Part shown: positions 9,216 through 17,791 of the stretch, one piece after another
Position numbering within the stretch: position 1 is the first letter of the stretch
Layout: each line of letters starts with the position of its first letter
From: Streptomyces aurantiogriseus
GTDB lineage: Bacteria > Actinomycetota > Actinomycetes > Streptomycetales > Streptomycetaceae
Direction of reading: 5' to 3'
DNA: 64,000 bases
NCBI RefSeq assembly: GCF_014649375.1
Contig: NZ_BMSX01000010.1
Coordinates: forward strand, 281,694 to 345,693
Translations under genes and position numbers: made by a program
The notes under the pieces: generated by a model
Seen by the model: the letters and a program-made list of their open reading frames with translations, nothing else
Told to the model about the DNA's origin: nothing
The model's database searches: none

Positions 9216-10085
9216 TCAACTGACGGCGGTTTCCAGCCATTCCGGTTCGATCTCGCCCTCGGCGACGATGACCGCGGGTCCGGTCATCTCGATCTCGCCG
9301 TCGGGCCGCTCGGTGATGACGAGGCGTCCGCCGGGGACATCCACGGTGTAGGTGACCGGCGTCCCGGTGACGGTCGGGTCGACGCCGTCCCGGCGCGCGG
9401 CTGCCACGGCGACGGCGCACGCGCCCGTGCCGCACGACCGGGTCTCGCCGGAACCGCGCTCGTGCACCCGCAGCGCGACGTGCTGGGGGCCCCGGTCGAC
9501 GACGAACTCGACGTTGACCCCGTCCGGGTAGGCGGAGGCCGGGCTGAAGGGCGGCGGGGAGAACAGGTTGCCCGCGTGCGCGAGGTCGTCGACGAAGGCG
9601 ACGGCGTGCGGGTTGCCCATGTTCACGTTCCGCGCGGGCCAGCTGCGCTCGCCGACGCTCACGGTGACGTCCTCTTCGGGGAGGCGCGCCCTGCCCATGC
9701 CGACGGTGACGTCACCGTTCTTGGCGATGTGTACGGTCTTCACGCCCGCGCGCGTGGCGACCGCGAGGTCGCCCTCGGTGACGAGCCCGGCGTGCTGGAG
9801 GTAGCGTGCGAAGACACGGACGCCGTTGCCGCACATCTCCGCGATCGAGCCGTCGCCGTTGCGGTAGTCCATGAACCACTCCGCCTCGGCCGCCATCTCC
9901 TGGGCCTCGGGGTGGGCGGCGGACCGCACGACGTGCAGCAGCCCGTCGCCGCCGATGCCCGCGCGCCGGTCGCACAGAGCGGCGACGGCGGCCGGGGGGA
10001 GGTCGATGGCGTTCTCGGGGTCCGGGACGATCACGAAGTCGTTCTCGGTGCCGTGTCCCTTGAGGAAGGCGATCCGCGTGCTCAT
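9216..10085 (-). CDS. dapF: Diaminopimelate epimerase
   Basis: DapF converts LL- to meso-diaminopimelate for lysine and peptidoglycan synthesis, using two active-site cysteines. Both are present in the 289-residue product: Cys85 in EMCGNGVR and the second in ETRSCGTGAC near 225. The start MSTRIAFLKGHGTENDF matches the family N-terminus, and GAGGA lies next to this ATG. A longer frame reaching 10181 adds 32 Arg-rich residues that do not belong. The gene is part of a minus-strand row with miaA and a membrane protein. Confidence 0.97.
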   Translation of the reverse strand: MSTRIAFLKGHGTENDFVIVPDPENAIDLPPAAVAALCDRRAGIGGDGLLHVVRSAAHPEAQEMAAEAEWFMDYRNGDGSIAEMCGNGVRVFARYLQHAGLVTEGDLAVATRAGVKTVHIAKNGDVTVGMGRARLPEEDVTVSVGERSWPARNVNMGNPHAVAFVDDLAHAGNLFSPPPFSPASAYPDGVNVEFVVDRGPQHVALRVHERGSGETRSCGTGACAVAVAAARRDGVDPTVTGTPVTYTVDVPGGRLVITERPDGEIEMTGPAVIVAEGEIEPEWLETAVS

Positions 10086-10208
10086 TCCTCGATCGTACGG
10101 GGTGGGTACGACACCGCGACGCGCGCGTGGAGGGCCGCCTGCGAACCGGACCAGGCACCGCGCGCGTGCACCACAGGACACGGCACGCGCGCGTGGGTGC
10201 TCTGCGGC

Positions 10209-10748
10209 CTAGCGAAGCCGTGCGACCCGCCACACGGCCAGGACGACCACCGCGGCGACCACGACGACGTACGCGAGGACCACGCGCCAGTCGGGGCGGC
10301 GGCCGGAGCCGCGCTGGGGCAGGCCGGGCCACGTGTAACCCACGCGACGCGCGGCCATCATCCCCCAGCCGGCCGCGCAGGAGCAGATCAGCAGCCCCAG
10401 CATGGCGATCACGGCTCCGCTGTCGCCGAAGTCGAAGGCGAGAGGGAACGCGAACATCAGGGAGCCGGTCGCGGCCAGGCCCACGATGGGGGCGAGCTGC
10501 CAGATCCGCAGCCGCCGCTGGGGGCGCAGCTCGACCTCCACCTCGGGGCCGCCGGCGAACATCTCCTCGGGCTCGGGCCCGTCGGCGGTCACGCCGTCCT
10601 GGGTGTCGTCGACGTCCGGCCCGTCGGGGCTCAGACGCACTTCCTCGGGCTCCGGTTCACCCCGCTCGGTGATCAGGTGCTCGGTGCCTTGTGCGGTGTC
10701 GCGAGGGCCGGCCTCCATCGCCACGCGCCCTCCCAACTCGGACTCCAC
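10209..10748 (-). CDS. Hypothetical membrane protein
   Basis: The 179-residue protein begins with about 75 acidic, Pro/Glu-rich residues that look disordered. Three hydrophobic segments follow (about 83-100, 108-126 and 155-175) with Arg-rich borders. No family motif is recognised. It lies between dapF and miaA on the same strand, 123 bp after the dapF start and 78 bp from the miaA stop, so it may be cotranscribed with them. The function is unknown. Confidence 0.7.
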   Translation of the reverse strand: MESELGGRVAMEAGPRDTAQGTEHLITERGEPEPEEVRLSPDGPDVDDTQDGVTADGPEPEEMFAGGPEVEVELRPQRRLRIWQLAPIVGLAATGSLMFAFPLAFDFGDSGAVIAMLGLLICSCAAGWGMMAARRVGYTWPGLPQRGSGRRPDWRVVLAYVVVVAAVVVLAVWRVARLR

Positions 10749-10826
10749 TTGGTCGATCGAAGCTCGATGATGGCATGGTGCCGAAGGCCCGGACGGCGGC
10801 CTGAGCGTCCCGATGCCATGACGTGA

Positions 10827-11765
10827 TCAGGCTGTAACCGGTCGTTCGACCAACGCCAGTGCGAGCTGCGGAAGTTCTGTGAGATCCGCCGCAGCCCCAC
10901 TCAACCAGTGCACCCGCGGGTCGCGCCTGAACCATGAATCCTGGCGGCGCGCGAAGCGCTTGGTGGCACGGACGGTCTCCGCGCGCGCCTCTTCCAGCGT
11001 GCACTCACCGCTCAGAGCCGCGAGGACCTGCTGGTAGCCGAGCGCGCGCGAGGCCGTACGCCCCTCGCGCAGGCCTTGCGCCTCCAGCGCGCGCACCTCG
11101 TCCACGAGCCCCGCGTCCCACATCCGGTCGACACGGCGGGCGATGCGCTCGTCGAGTTCGGGGCGCGCCACGTCGACACCGATCTGGACGGTGTCGTAGA
11201 CCGAGTCGTGGCCCGGCAGGTTGGCCGTGAAGGGCTTGCCGGTGATCTCGATCACCTCGAGGGCGCGGACGATACGACGGCCGTTGCTGGGCAGGATCGC
11301 CTGCGCCGCCTCGGGGTCGGCGGCGGCGAGCCGGGCGTGCAGGGCGCCGGAGCCGCGCAGCGTGAGCTCCTCCTCCAGGCGCGCGCGGACCTCGGGGTCG
11401 GTGCCGGGGAACTCCAGGTTGTCGACGGCTCCCCGGACGTACAGCCCGGAGCCGCCGACCAGGATCGGCCAGCGGCCCGCGGCGAGCAGAGCGTCGATCC
11501 GGGCGCGGGCCAGCTTCTGGTACTCGGCGACGGAGGCGGTGACCGTGACGTCCCAGATGTCCAGGAGGTGGTGCGGGACGCCATCGCGCTCCTCGGGCGT
11601 CAGCTTGGCGGTGCCGATGTCCATCCCTCGGTAGAGCTGCATGGAGTCGGCGTTGACGACCTCGCCGCCGAGCTGCTGAGCCAGGAAGACGCCCAGATCG
11701 GACTTTCCGGCTGCAGTCGGTCCGACGACGGCGATGACGTGGGGGGCGGGGGGTGCGCTGCTCAC
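10827..11765 (-). CDS. miaA: tRNA dimethylallyltransferase
   Basis: MiaA adds a dimethylallyl group to A37 of tRNAs that read UNN codons. MiaB, encoded about 2 kb upstream, then methylthiolates the product. The 312-residue protein has the P-loop GPTAAGKSDL at residues 15-24, then NADSMQLYRGMDIGTAK, HHLLDIWDVT, GGSGLYVRGAVD and the C-terminal RRQDSWFRRD. The open frame runs on to 12590, but only codons from GTG 11765 (VSSAPPAPHVIAVVG) align with the family. The extension is Arg/Gly-rich and overlaps the divergent small gene at 11949. Confidence 0.95.
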   Translation of the reverse strand: MSSAPPAPHVIAVVGPTAAGKSDLGVFLAQQLGGEVVNADSMQLYRGMDIGTAKLTPEERDGVPHHLLDIWDVTVTASVAEYQKLARARIDALLAAGRWPILVGGSGLYVRGAVDNLEFPGTDPEVRARLEEELTLRGSGALHARLAAADPEAAQAILPSNGRRIVRALEVIEITGKPFTANLPGHDSVYDTVQIGVDVARPELDERIARRVDRMWDAGLVDEVRALEAQGLREGRTASRALGYQQVLAALSGECTLEEARAETVRATKRFARRQDSWFRRDPRVHWLSGAAADLTELPQLALALVERPVTA

Positions 11766-11948
11766 GGCACCAGTCTCGCAAACCTCGCAGCCCGCTCTCG
11801 AACGAGTTACGTGACGGGGCCGGTCCGGCGTCGTTGCCCGTTGCGAGATTCCCGTCGCCCGTTCGCGGGGGCGGCGCATCCCGGTGGCGCAAACGGACGC
11901 ACCGGGCAACGCGGGATTTCGCCCGCACGAGTACCGTATGGAGTTGAT

Positions 11949-12275
11949 ATGGGCGTTTTGGCGCGGCTTTTCCGGAGGTCGAAGGTCACGGAAGAGGCGA
12001 CTGCGGAGGAGACGGTCACGGAGGAGACGGTCACGGAGGAGACGACCGCGCGGGAGGCGGAGACCACCGCCGAGGCACCGGCCGGTACGACGGTGGACGG
12101 CGCCGAGACGGAGCAGGCCGCCGAGGCGCTGGTGCGGACGTCGACCGAGACCGGCGATGCCACGGAGACGGCGGCGAAGACCGACACCACCAGCACCGAC
12201 GGCGTCGAGATCCCCCGGCAGCAGTCCGCCGAGGAGGCCGTCGACAATGAGGCCGGCGAGAACGCCCGCACGTAG
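11949..12275 (+). CDS. Small acidic Thr/Glu-rich hypothetical protein
   Basis: A 108-residue protein starts MGVLARLFRRSK and is then almost entirely Glu, Thr and Ala, with a short internal repeat (VTEETVTEETVTEE). It is probably disordered. The ATG has GGAG six bases upstream. It ends 24 bp before the MT0933-type antitoxin-like gene and is read in the same direction, so the two probably form one transcript, divergent from miaA. I do not recognise a family. Confidence 0.6.
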   Translation: MGVLARLFRRSKVTEEATAEETVTEETVTEETTAREAETTAEAPAGTTVDGAETEQAAEALVRTSTETGDATETAAKTDTTSTDGVEIPRQQSAEEAVDNEAGENART

Positions 12276-12299
12276 CGGACCCGCCAGGGAAGGTGACCC

Positions 12300-12569
12300 A
12301 TGGGTCTTTTGAACAATCTCAAGTCCAGGCTCGCCCCGGCCAGGGGCAAGGTCTCGGACCTCGCGCACCGGCACGAGGACAAGATCCAGCACGGGATCGA
12401 CAAGGCTGCCAAGGTCGTCGACGAGAGGACCAAGGGCAAGTACCACGACAAGATCCACACGGGCACCGACAAGGCCAAGGGCGCCATGGACCGGCTCGCG
12501 CACAAGGACGAGCCGAGGGCGGGCGGCGACACGTTCACGCCGCCGAGCACACCCCCGCCCAGCTCCTGA
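12300..12569 (+). CDS. MT0933-like antitoxin family protein, no toxin partner
   Basis: The 89-residue, Lys/Asp/His-rich protein (MGLLNNLKSRLAPARGKVSD, later HGIDKAAKVVDERTKGKYHDKI) matches the short helical pattern of the actinobacterial MT0933-type antitoxin family (Pfam PF14013). These repeats also resemble CsbD or late-embryogenesis-like stress proteins, so 'antitoxin' is a family name and not proof of function. No toxin-like gene flanks it. AAGGTGACCC precedes the ATG, and a strong hairpin follows at 12595. Confidence 0.75.
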   Translation: MGLLNNLKSRLAPARGKVSDLAHRHEDKIQHGIDKAAKVVDERTKGKYHDKIHTGTDKAKGAMDRLAHKDEPRAGGDTFTPPSTPPPSS

Positions 12570-12594
12570 ACAGCAGCCACAGCACGACACCGAT

Positions 12595-12637
12595 CGGCGG
12601 ACGGCCGCGCAGCGGAAACGCTCGCGGCCGTCCGCCG
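12595..12637 (+). terminator. Hairpin terminator with GAAA tetraloop
   Basis: A 15-bp perfect stem (12595-12609 with 12623-12637) is topped, after one bulged C, by AGCG-GAAA-CGCT. It lies 26 bp after the antitoxin-like stop codon. Confidence 0.85.
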
Positions 12638-12782
12638 TTCCACGACAGCCGCGCCACCACCGGCGCCGGAGCGCTCCGTCGGCCGTGCGAGTACCTTCGC
12701 CGACCCGGACGACACGGCCGCCCGAGGGACGAAGCCCCGCCCCGGCACCACCACGACACCGACCAGCGCTGCCGTCGGTCGC

Positions 12783-13496
12783 CTAGGACCAGGCCGCGAC
12801 CACGTATCCGACGCCGTACGGCGCGTCCTCGTACAGCAGCGTGCCCGACAGTCCGGCGCCCTCGGCCACGCCCGCGAGCACCTGCCAGGGTGCCCGGCCG
12901 GCCGCCTTCAGCTCGCGCGCCAGCTCGGCGTCGAGGGCCTCGAGGGCCGCGACGTCCGCCGTGCCGAGCGCCCGGGCGACCTCCGCGTCGAAGGGTGCCG
13001 CGCGCTCGTCGAGATAGCCCGGCGCCTTCAGCGTCCGGCACGCGCTGGCGTCGCCCATCACCAGCAGTGCCATCCGCCCGGGCTGTGCGCCGATGTCCCT
13101 TCCGACGTCGACGCACCGCTCGGGCGCGAGCCGTTCCCCCACGCCGAGCCCCTCGACCGGGGTGGACCATCCGGCCCGCTCCAGCAACCAGGCACCGACG
13201 GCGAGGGAGGGCGGCAGCTCCCGCTCGGGCGCGGTGGCCCCGCCGCCCCTCCCGAGCCGTACGGTGAGGTCGACGCCGAAGCCGCTGAACGAGCCGGGCG
13301 TGCCCTCCGCGTGCGTGCCCCGCCCGGACTCGTCGGCAGGCCCGACGACCACGAGCCGGTCCGGCCGGGCGGCGGCGAGCACGCCCAGCGCGTCGGAGCA
13401 GGCGGCACGCGCGGCGTCCAGCTCGGGTGCGGCACCCGCGGCGACCTCGGGCACGAGCAGGGGCGGACAGGGACAGACCGCGGCGGCGACAAGCAT
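12783..13496 (-). CDS. Class III extradiol dioxygenase-like (LigB fold) protein
   Basis: The 237-residue protein begins MLVAAAVCPCPPLLVPEVA. It has the pattern of the short LigB-superfamily proteins found next to miaB in actinomycetes: an N-terminal beta strand with CPxPPLLVPE, RPDRLVVVGPADE, and GRMALLVMGDASACR. True LigB enzymes bind iron through two His and a Glu. A matching His pair is not obvious here, so catalytic activity is uncertain. It is separated from the miaB stop by 90 bp and shares its strand, so it may be in the same operon. Confidence 0.7.
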   Translation of the reverse strand: MLVAAAVCPCPPLLVPEVAAGAAPELDAARAACSDALGVLAAARPDRLVVVGPADESGRGTHAEGTPGSFSGFGVDLTVRLGRGGGATAPERELPPSLAVGAWLLERAGWSTPVEGLGVGERLAPERCVDVGRDIGAQPGRMALLVMGDASACRTLKAPGYLDERAAPFDAEVARALGTADVAALEALDAELARELKAAGRAPWQVLAGVAEGAGLSGTLLYEDAPYGVGYVVAAWS

Positions 13497-13586
13497 GATC
13501 GGCAGCGTAGCCGCGCCCGCCGTCAGTCCTCGATCACCACGTCCGTCGGATCGATCGCCCCACGCTCCCCGCCGCCACCGGCCGGG

Positions 13587-15107
13587 TCAGTCGCAGCCGC
13601 AGCCGCTGCCCGTGGCCACCGGGAGCGGGGCCGGCACGCCGACCTTGGGCAGGCCGAGCAGGACGCCGGCCGACTTGGCCGCCTTCTCGGCGTTGCGCTT
13701 CTCCCAGGCGTCCCCCGCGCGCGTGCGGCGCACGTCCAGGACGGGGCCCTCGGCGAGGAGGTGGTGCGGGGCGGCGTAGGTGACCTCGACGGTGACCACG
13801 TCGCCGGGGCGCACCTCCTGCTCCGGCTTGGTGAAGTGGACCAGGCGGTTGTCGGGGGCGCGGCCGGAGAGGCGGTGGGTGGCGCCGTCCTTGCGGCCCT
13901 CGCCCTCGGCGACCATCAGCTCCAGGGTGCGGCCGACCTGCTTCTTGTTCTCCTCCCAGGAGATCTCCTCCTGGAGCGCGACGAGACGCTCGTAGCGCGC
14001 CTGGACGACCTCCTTGGGGATCTGGTGGTCCATGGTCGCGGCCGGGGTCCCGGGCCGCTTGGAGTACTGGAAGGTGAACGCCTGGGCGAACCGTGCCTCG
14101 CGCACGACGTGCAGCGTCTGCTCGAAGTCCTCCTCGGTCTCGCCGGGGAAGCCCACGATGATGTCGGTGGAGATCGCCGCGTGCGGGATGGCGGCGCGGA
14201 CCTTCTCGATGATCCCGAGGTAGCGCTCCTGCCGGTAGGAGCGGCGCATCGCCTTCAGGACCGTGTCCGAACCGGACTGCAGCGGCATGTGCAGCTGCGG
14301 CATCACGTTCGGCGTCGCGGCCATGGCCGCGATCACGTCGTCGGTGAAGTCACGCGGGTGCGGGGAGGTGAAGCGGACGCGCTCCAGGCCCTCGATCTTC
14401 CCGCAGGCGCGCAGCAGCTTGCTGAAGGCCTCGCGGTCGCCGATGTCGGAGCCGTACGCGTTGACGTTCTGGCCGAGCAGGGTGATCTCGGAGACGCCCT
14501 CGGCGACCAGGGCCTCGATCTCGGCGAGGATGTCGCCGGGGCGGCGGTCCTTCTCCTTGCCGCGCAGGGCCGGGACGATGCAGAAGGTGCACGTGTTGTT
14601 GCAGCCGACGGAGATGGAGACCCAGGCGGCGTACGCGCTCTCGCGGCGCGTCGGCAGGGTCGAGGGGAAGGCCTCCAGCGACTCGGCGATCTCGACCTGT
14701 GCCTCTTCCTGCACGCGCGCGCGTTCCAGCAGGACCGGCAGCTTGCCGATGTTGTGGGTGCCGAAGACGACGTCCACCCAGGGCGCCTTCTTCACGATGG
14801 TGTCGCGGTCCTTCTGCGCGAGACAGCCGCCCACGGCAATCTGCATGCCGGGTCGCGAGGCCTTCTTCGGCGCGAGGCGGCCGAGGTTGCCGTAGAGCCT
14901 GTTGTCGGCGTTCTCACGGACCGCGCAGGTGTTGAAGACGACGACGTCCGCGTCGCCGTCCGTCCCCTCGGGGGCCCGCACGTATCCGGCCTCTTCGAGC
15001 AGCCCGGACAATCGCTCGGAATCGTGGACGTTCATCTGGCACCCGTAGGTGCGGATCTCATAGGTGCGATTGACGCCCACGGGCTGGCTCCGGTCGATGC
15101 TGCTCAT
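13587..15107 (-). CDS. miaB: tRNA-2-methylthio-N6-dimethylallyladenosine synthase
   Basis: MiaB is a radical-SAM methylthiotransferase acting on i6A37 made by MiaA. The 506-residue product has all three modules. The UPF0004 domain has cluster cysteines in YGCQMNVHDSER (Cys23), NTCAVRENADNRLYG and VGGCLAQ. The radical-SAM core has GCNNTCTFCIVP near 165. A C-terminal TRAM domain follows. The tail ends in CGCD, common in Streptomyces homologues. ATG 15107 (MSSIDRSQ) is preferred over a frame start at 15152, which adds residues foreign to the family; no strong ribosome site is seen at either. Confidence 0.96.
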   Translation of the reverse strand: MSSIDRSQPVGVNRTYEIRTYGCQMNVHDSERLSGLLEEAGYVRAPEGTDGDADVVVFNTCAVRENADNRLYGNLGRLAPKKASRPGMQIAVGGCLAQKDRDTIVKKAPWVDVVFGTHNIGKLPVLLERARVQEEAQVEIAESLEAFPSTLPTRRESAYAAWVSISVGCNNTCTFCIVPALRGKEKDRRPGDILAEIEALVAEGVSEITLLGQNVNAYGSDIGDREAFSKLLRACGKIEGLERVRFTSPHPRDFTDDVIAAMAATPNVMPQLHMPLQSGSDTVLKAMRRSYRQERYLGIIEKVRAAIPHAAISTDIIVGFPGETEEDFEQTLHVVREARFAQAFTFQYSKRPGTPAATMDHQIPKEVVQARYERLVALQEEISWEENKKQVGRTLELMVAEGEGRKDGATHRLSGRAPDNRLVHFTKPEQEVRPGDVVTVEVTYAAPHHLLAEGPVLDVRRTRAGDAWEKRNAEKAAKSAGVLLGLPKVGVPAPLPVATGSGCGCD

Positions 15108-15185
15108 GCCATAAGGGTAGGCGGTACCTCGGACAGCCCAGGCCTCGATCACCGAAGGGCCCTCGTCTCCGGGCCCGTCCCGGGT

Positions 15186-15875
15186 TCAGGGGTCGATGAG
15201 GCCGGCGCGGATGGCGTAGCGGGTGAGTTCCAGCCGGTCGCGCATACCTAGCTTGTGCAGGAGGTTGGCGCGGTGCCGTTCGACCGTCTTGGCACTGATG
15301 AAGAGCAGCGTGCCGATCTCCTTGGACGTGTGGCCTTCGGCGACGAGCTTGAGGATCTCCTCCTCGCGTTCGGTGATGGGCCGCTCGGGCAGACCGTCGA
15401 TGCCGTCGCCGCGGTGCAGCCGGTCCAGGTACGAGCGGACGAGCGCCCGCTCCGCGCCCGGGTAGATGAACGGCTCGTCGCGCATGGCCGCCCGGCAGGC
15501 CTCGACGAGGTCGCGGTCGGCGACGGACTTCAGGACGTAGCCGCCGGCTCCGGCCTTGAGGGCCTCGAAGAAGTACTGCTCGTTGTCGTACATGGTGAGG
15601 ATGAGGATGCGCAGGTCAGGGTGGCGGCGGGAAAGCTCCCGGGCCGCCTGCAGACCGGTCGTGCGGGGCATGGCGACGTCGAGGACGGCGAGATCGATGT
15701 CCCCGGCCCGGGCCCGCTCGACGGCCTCGGCGCCGTCCCCGGCCTCGGCGACCACCGTCAGATCGGGTTCGCCGTCCAGGATGAGCCGCACACCCCGGCG
15801 TACCAGCGTGTGATCGTCGGCGAGGAGGACGCGGGTGGGCGGGGCGGGCGGGCGCGGAGGCGTGTCGGCGGTCAT
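15186..15875 (-). CDS. NarL/FixJ-family response regulator
   Basis: The 229-residue protein has a receiver domain (acidic pair DD near 21, phosphoacceptor in LAVLDVAMPR, and Lys in YVLKSV), then a LuxR-type helix-turn-helix (ITEREEEILKLVAEGHTSKEIG, with SAKTVERHRANLLHKLG). Its ATG overlaps the TGA of the histidine kinase by 4 nt (ATGA), so the pair is translationally coupled and surely cognate. I cannot assign the signal or regulon. Confidence 0.93.
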   Translation of the reverse strand: MTADTPPRPPAPPTRVLLADDHTLVRRGVRLILDGEPDLTVVAEAGDGAEAVERARAGDIDLAVLDVAMPRTTGLQAARELSRRHPDLRILILTMYDNEQYFFEALKAGAGGYVLKSVADRDLVEACRAAMRDEPFIYPGAERALVRSYLDRLHRGDGIDGLPERPITEREEEILKLVAEGHTSKEIGTLLFISAKTVERHRANLLHKLGMRDRLELTRYAIRAGLIDP

Positions 15876-16939
15876 CGGTGGTTCCCGGGGGTGGGCGAGC
15901 GGTGGGCGGGTGCAGCGCCTTCGCCCACGCCCGCGCGGGGGTCGCGATCGGCACCACTGCCTGTGCCTCTGGCGGGGTGGGGTGCGCTGCCGGCTTCCGC
16001 CCTCGTCCCGATCCGCAGCCGTACGTCCGTCCCGCCGCCGTCCGTGCCCGAGGTGAGGGTGAGTGTCGCTCCGATCAGCAGGGCCCGTTCGCGCATGCCT
16101 CGGATGCCGGCGCCCTCGGCCGTCGCCGGGCCCGGGCCGCTGCCGTTGTCCCGGACGAGAAGTTCGACACCGTCGGAGACCGGGCTGAGGCGGAGTTCGG
16201 CGCGGTCGGCGCCGGCGTGCCGGGCGGTGTTGGTGAGGGCTTCCTGGGCGACGCGGTAGAGCACGAGTTCGGTCTCCTCGGTCAGCGGTGGGAGCCCGGC
16301 CCGGAGGTCATGGCGGACCGTCAGCCCGTGGGTGGTGAACTCGGCCGCGAGGGAGCGCAGGGCGCTGACCAGGCCGAGTTCGTCGAGGACGCCGGGGCGC
16401 AGGCGGCGGGCGATGCGGCGGATCTCCTCGAGGCCGGCGCGGGTGGCCTCCTGTGCCTGGCCCACCTCCCCGCGAAGGTCGTCGGTGGCATGGTCGGCTA
16501 CGCGCTTGAGCTGAAGGAGCACGGCGGTCAGGGTCTGGCCGACCTCGTCGTGGAGTTCGCGGGCGATGCGGTGCCGCTCGCGTTCCTGAGCGGACAGGGC
16601 CCGGGCGGCACTGGCCGCGCGTTCGGCCTCCAGCCGGTCGAGCATGGCGTTGTACGTCGTGATGAGCTCGGCGGTCTCCACCGGTCCGGCGACGACGGCA
16701 CGAGCCCCGGGGCGCAGCAGGTCGGCGTCGGCCATGGCCCGGCCCAGGCGTCCGAGCGGGGCCAGTCCGACGCGCAGCACGACCGCGTTCACGGCGAGCA
16801 GGGCGGCCAGGCCCGCCACGACGACGAGCGCCTCGCCCGGAAGGACGGGCGTGGAGACGGTGACCGGGCCGAGGAGCAGCGCGGCGGCCACGATCAGGCC
16901 GACGGCGTTCAGGGCGAAGATCCGCCAGAACAGCGACAC
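15872..16939 (-). CDS. NarL-type sensor histidine kinase
   Basis: From GTG 16939 the product has 355 residues. Two transmembrane helices (about 8-28 and 38-60) enclose only about ten exposed residues. A HAMP-like segment follows, then the HisKA_3 motif ERHRIARELHDEVGQTL and a HATPase domain with ALTNTARHAG (N box) and DNGSG plus GIRGMRER. The tiny sensor loop suggests that it senses the membrane or an intramembrane signal. AGGAG lies 8 nt before GTG 16939. The open frame extends to 17329 but is Arg/Gly-rich noise. It is coupled to the response regulator by a 4-nt overlap. Confidence 0.9.
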   Translation of the reverse strand: MSLFWRIFALNAVGLIVAAALLLGPVTVSTPVLPGEALVVVAGLAALLAVNAVVLRVGLAPLGRLGRAMADADLLRPGARAVVAGPVETAELITTYNAMLDRLEAERAASAARALSAQERERHRIARELHDEVGQTLTAVLLQLKRVADHATDDLRGEVGQAQEATRAGLEEIRRIARRLRPGVLDELGLVSALRSLAAEFTTHGLTVRHDLRAGLPPLTEETELVLYRVAQEALTNTARHAGADRAELRLSPVSDGVELLVRDNGSGPGPATAEGAGIRGMRERALLIGATLTLTSGTDGGGTDVRLRIGTRAEAGSAPHPARGTGSGADRDPRAGVGEGAAPAHRSPTPGNHR

Positions 16940-17110
16940 GTGCGCCACTCCTCCTCCCCGGCTCCTCGCCGCTCCCCGGCTCCTCGTCCATGGCACCGCC
17001 GTGACCAGCCTTTCCGTCCTCCGCCGGCCCTGTCCATCCGTCACGACACCCATGTCGCCACCGTACGGGGGGATGGCAGCATGGCGGCTCCGCGCCCAGG
17101 TGACCGGCGG

Positions 17111-17154
17111 CCTGCCCGGCCGCCGGACGAGACCTGCCCGGCCGCCGGGCGAGT
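17111..17154 (+). repeat. 22-bp tandem repeat, two copies
   Basis: Two adjacent 22-bp units start CCTGCCCGGCCGCCGG and differ at two positions (17111-17132 and 17133-17154). They lie in the divergent spacer between the histidine kinase and the antiporter operon. Confidence 0.7.
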
Positions 17155-17249
17155 GTCCGGACAACCGCCGGGCAAGGCCTGCACGACCGCGGGACGGGAA
17201 CCTGTACCGCCACGGAACCCGCACCACCACCCGGCCGCGCACACCGCGC

Positions 17250-17291
17250 GAACCACCAGTGACGAACCACCAGCGACGAACGACCAGCAAG
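17250..17291 (+). repeat. Three 14-bp iterons before the antiporter operon
   Basis: GAACCACCAGTGAC, GAACCACCAGCGAC and GAACGACCAGCAAG follow without gaps and end 10 bp before the GTG start at 17302. They overlap the region where a ribosome site or operator is expected. This is a candidate regulator-binding array or merely a small tandem duplication. Confidence 0.65.
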
Positions 17292-17301
17292 GGGAAGAAC
17301 C

Positions 17302-17787
17302 GTGTCCGCTCCACGCCTCCGGACGACACCGCTGCCAGGCATCGGCGTTCAGTACGACCTCGTGACGCGCGAGCAGCGCCACCTGTCCGTGGTGGCGCAC
17401 CGCGACGGCACCCGCACGGTGAGCGTGTACCGCGCGGACGACCCGGACTCCTGCGCTCAGTCCCTGCGGCTGACCGGCGCCGAGGCGGGCTCGCTGATCG
17501 ACGCGCTGAAGCCGTCCCACCACAGCGCGAGCCTGCTGTACACCACGGACCTGGGGCTGGTCGCCGAACGCGTCGAGGTGGCGGCGACCTCGCGCTGGAA
17601 CGGGCGACTGCTGGGCGAGACCCGGATGCGCACGGAGACCGGCGCCTCGATCGTGGCGGTGCTGCGGCGGGCCGAGGCGATTCCGTCCCCGGCGCCGGAC
17701 TTCCGCCTCGCGGGCGGTGACACCCTCATCGTCATCGGCACCCGCGAGGGCGTGGACGCGGCCGCGGCGATACTCGGGCGGGAGTGA
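17302..17787 (+). CDS. Cation:proton antiporter regulatory subunit (KhtT-like, TrkA-C)
   Basis: The 161-residue soluble protein has an N-terminal beta-rich domain and a C-terminal TrkA-C domain (IVAVLRRAEAIPSPAPDFRL, then GDTLIVIGTREG), which binds nucleotides or ions. In Bacillus KhtT controls the K+/H+ antiporter KhtU, and the gene order here is the same. The GTG start is preceded by AAGGGGA and by three 14-bp iterons. The next gene starts 4 bp after the stop, so the two are cotranscribed. Confidence 0.9.
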   Translation: MSAPRLRTTPLPGIGVQYDLVTREQRHLSVVAHRDGTRTVSVYRADDPDSCAQSLRLTGAEAGSLIDALKPSHHSASLLYTTDLGLVAERVEVAATSRWNGRLLGETRMRTETGASIVAVLRRAEAIPSPAPDFRLAGGDTLIVIGTREGVDAAAAILGRE

Positions 17788-17791
17788 ACGC

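Noticed and set aside
10118..10200. Three GCGCGCGTG motifs between dapF and the membrane gene
   Set aside because: Low-information GC-rich string likely to recur by chance; no dyad or spacing pattern.
11766..12590. N-terminal extension of the miaA frame
   Set aside because: Overlaps two better-supported plus-strand genes, and MiaA homology starts at GTG 11765.
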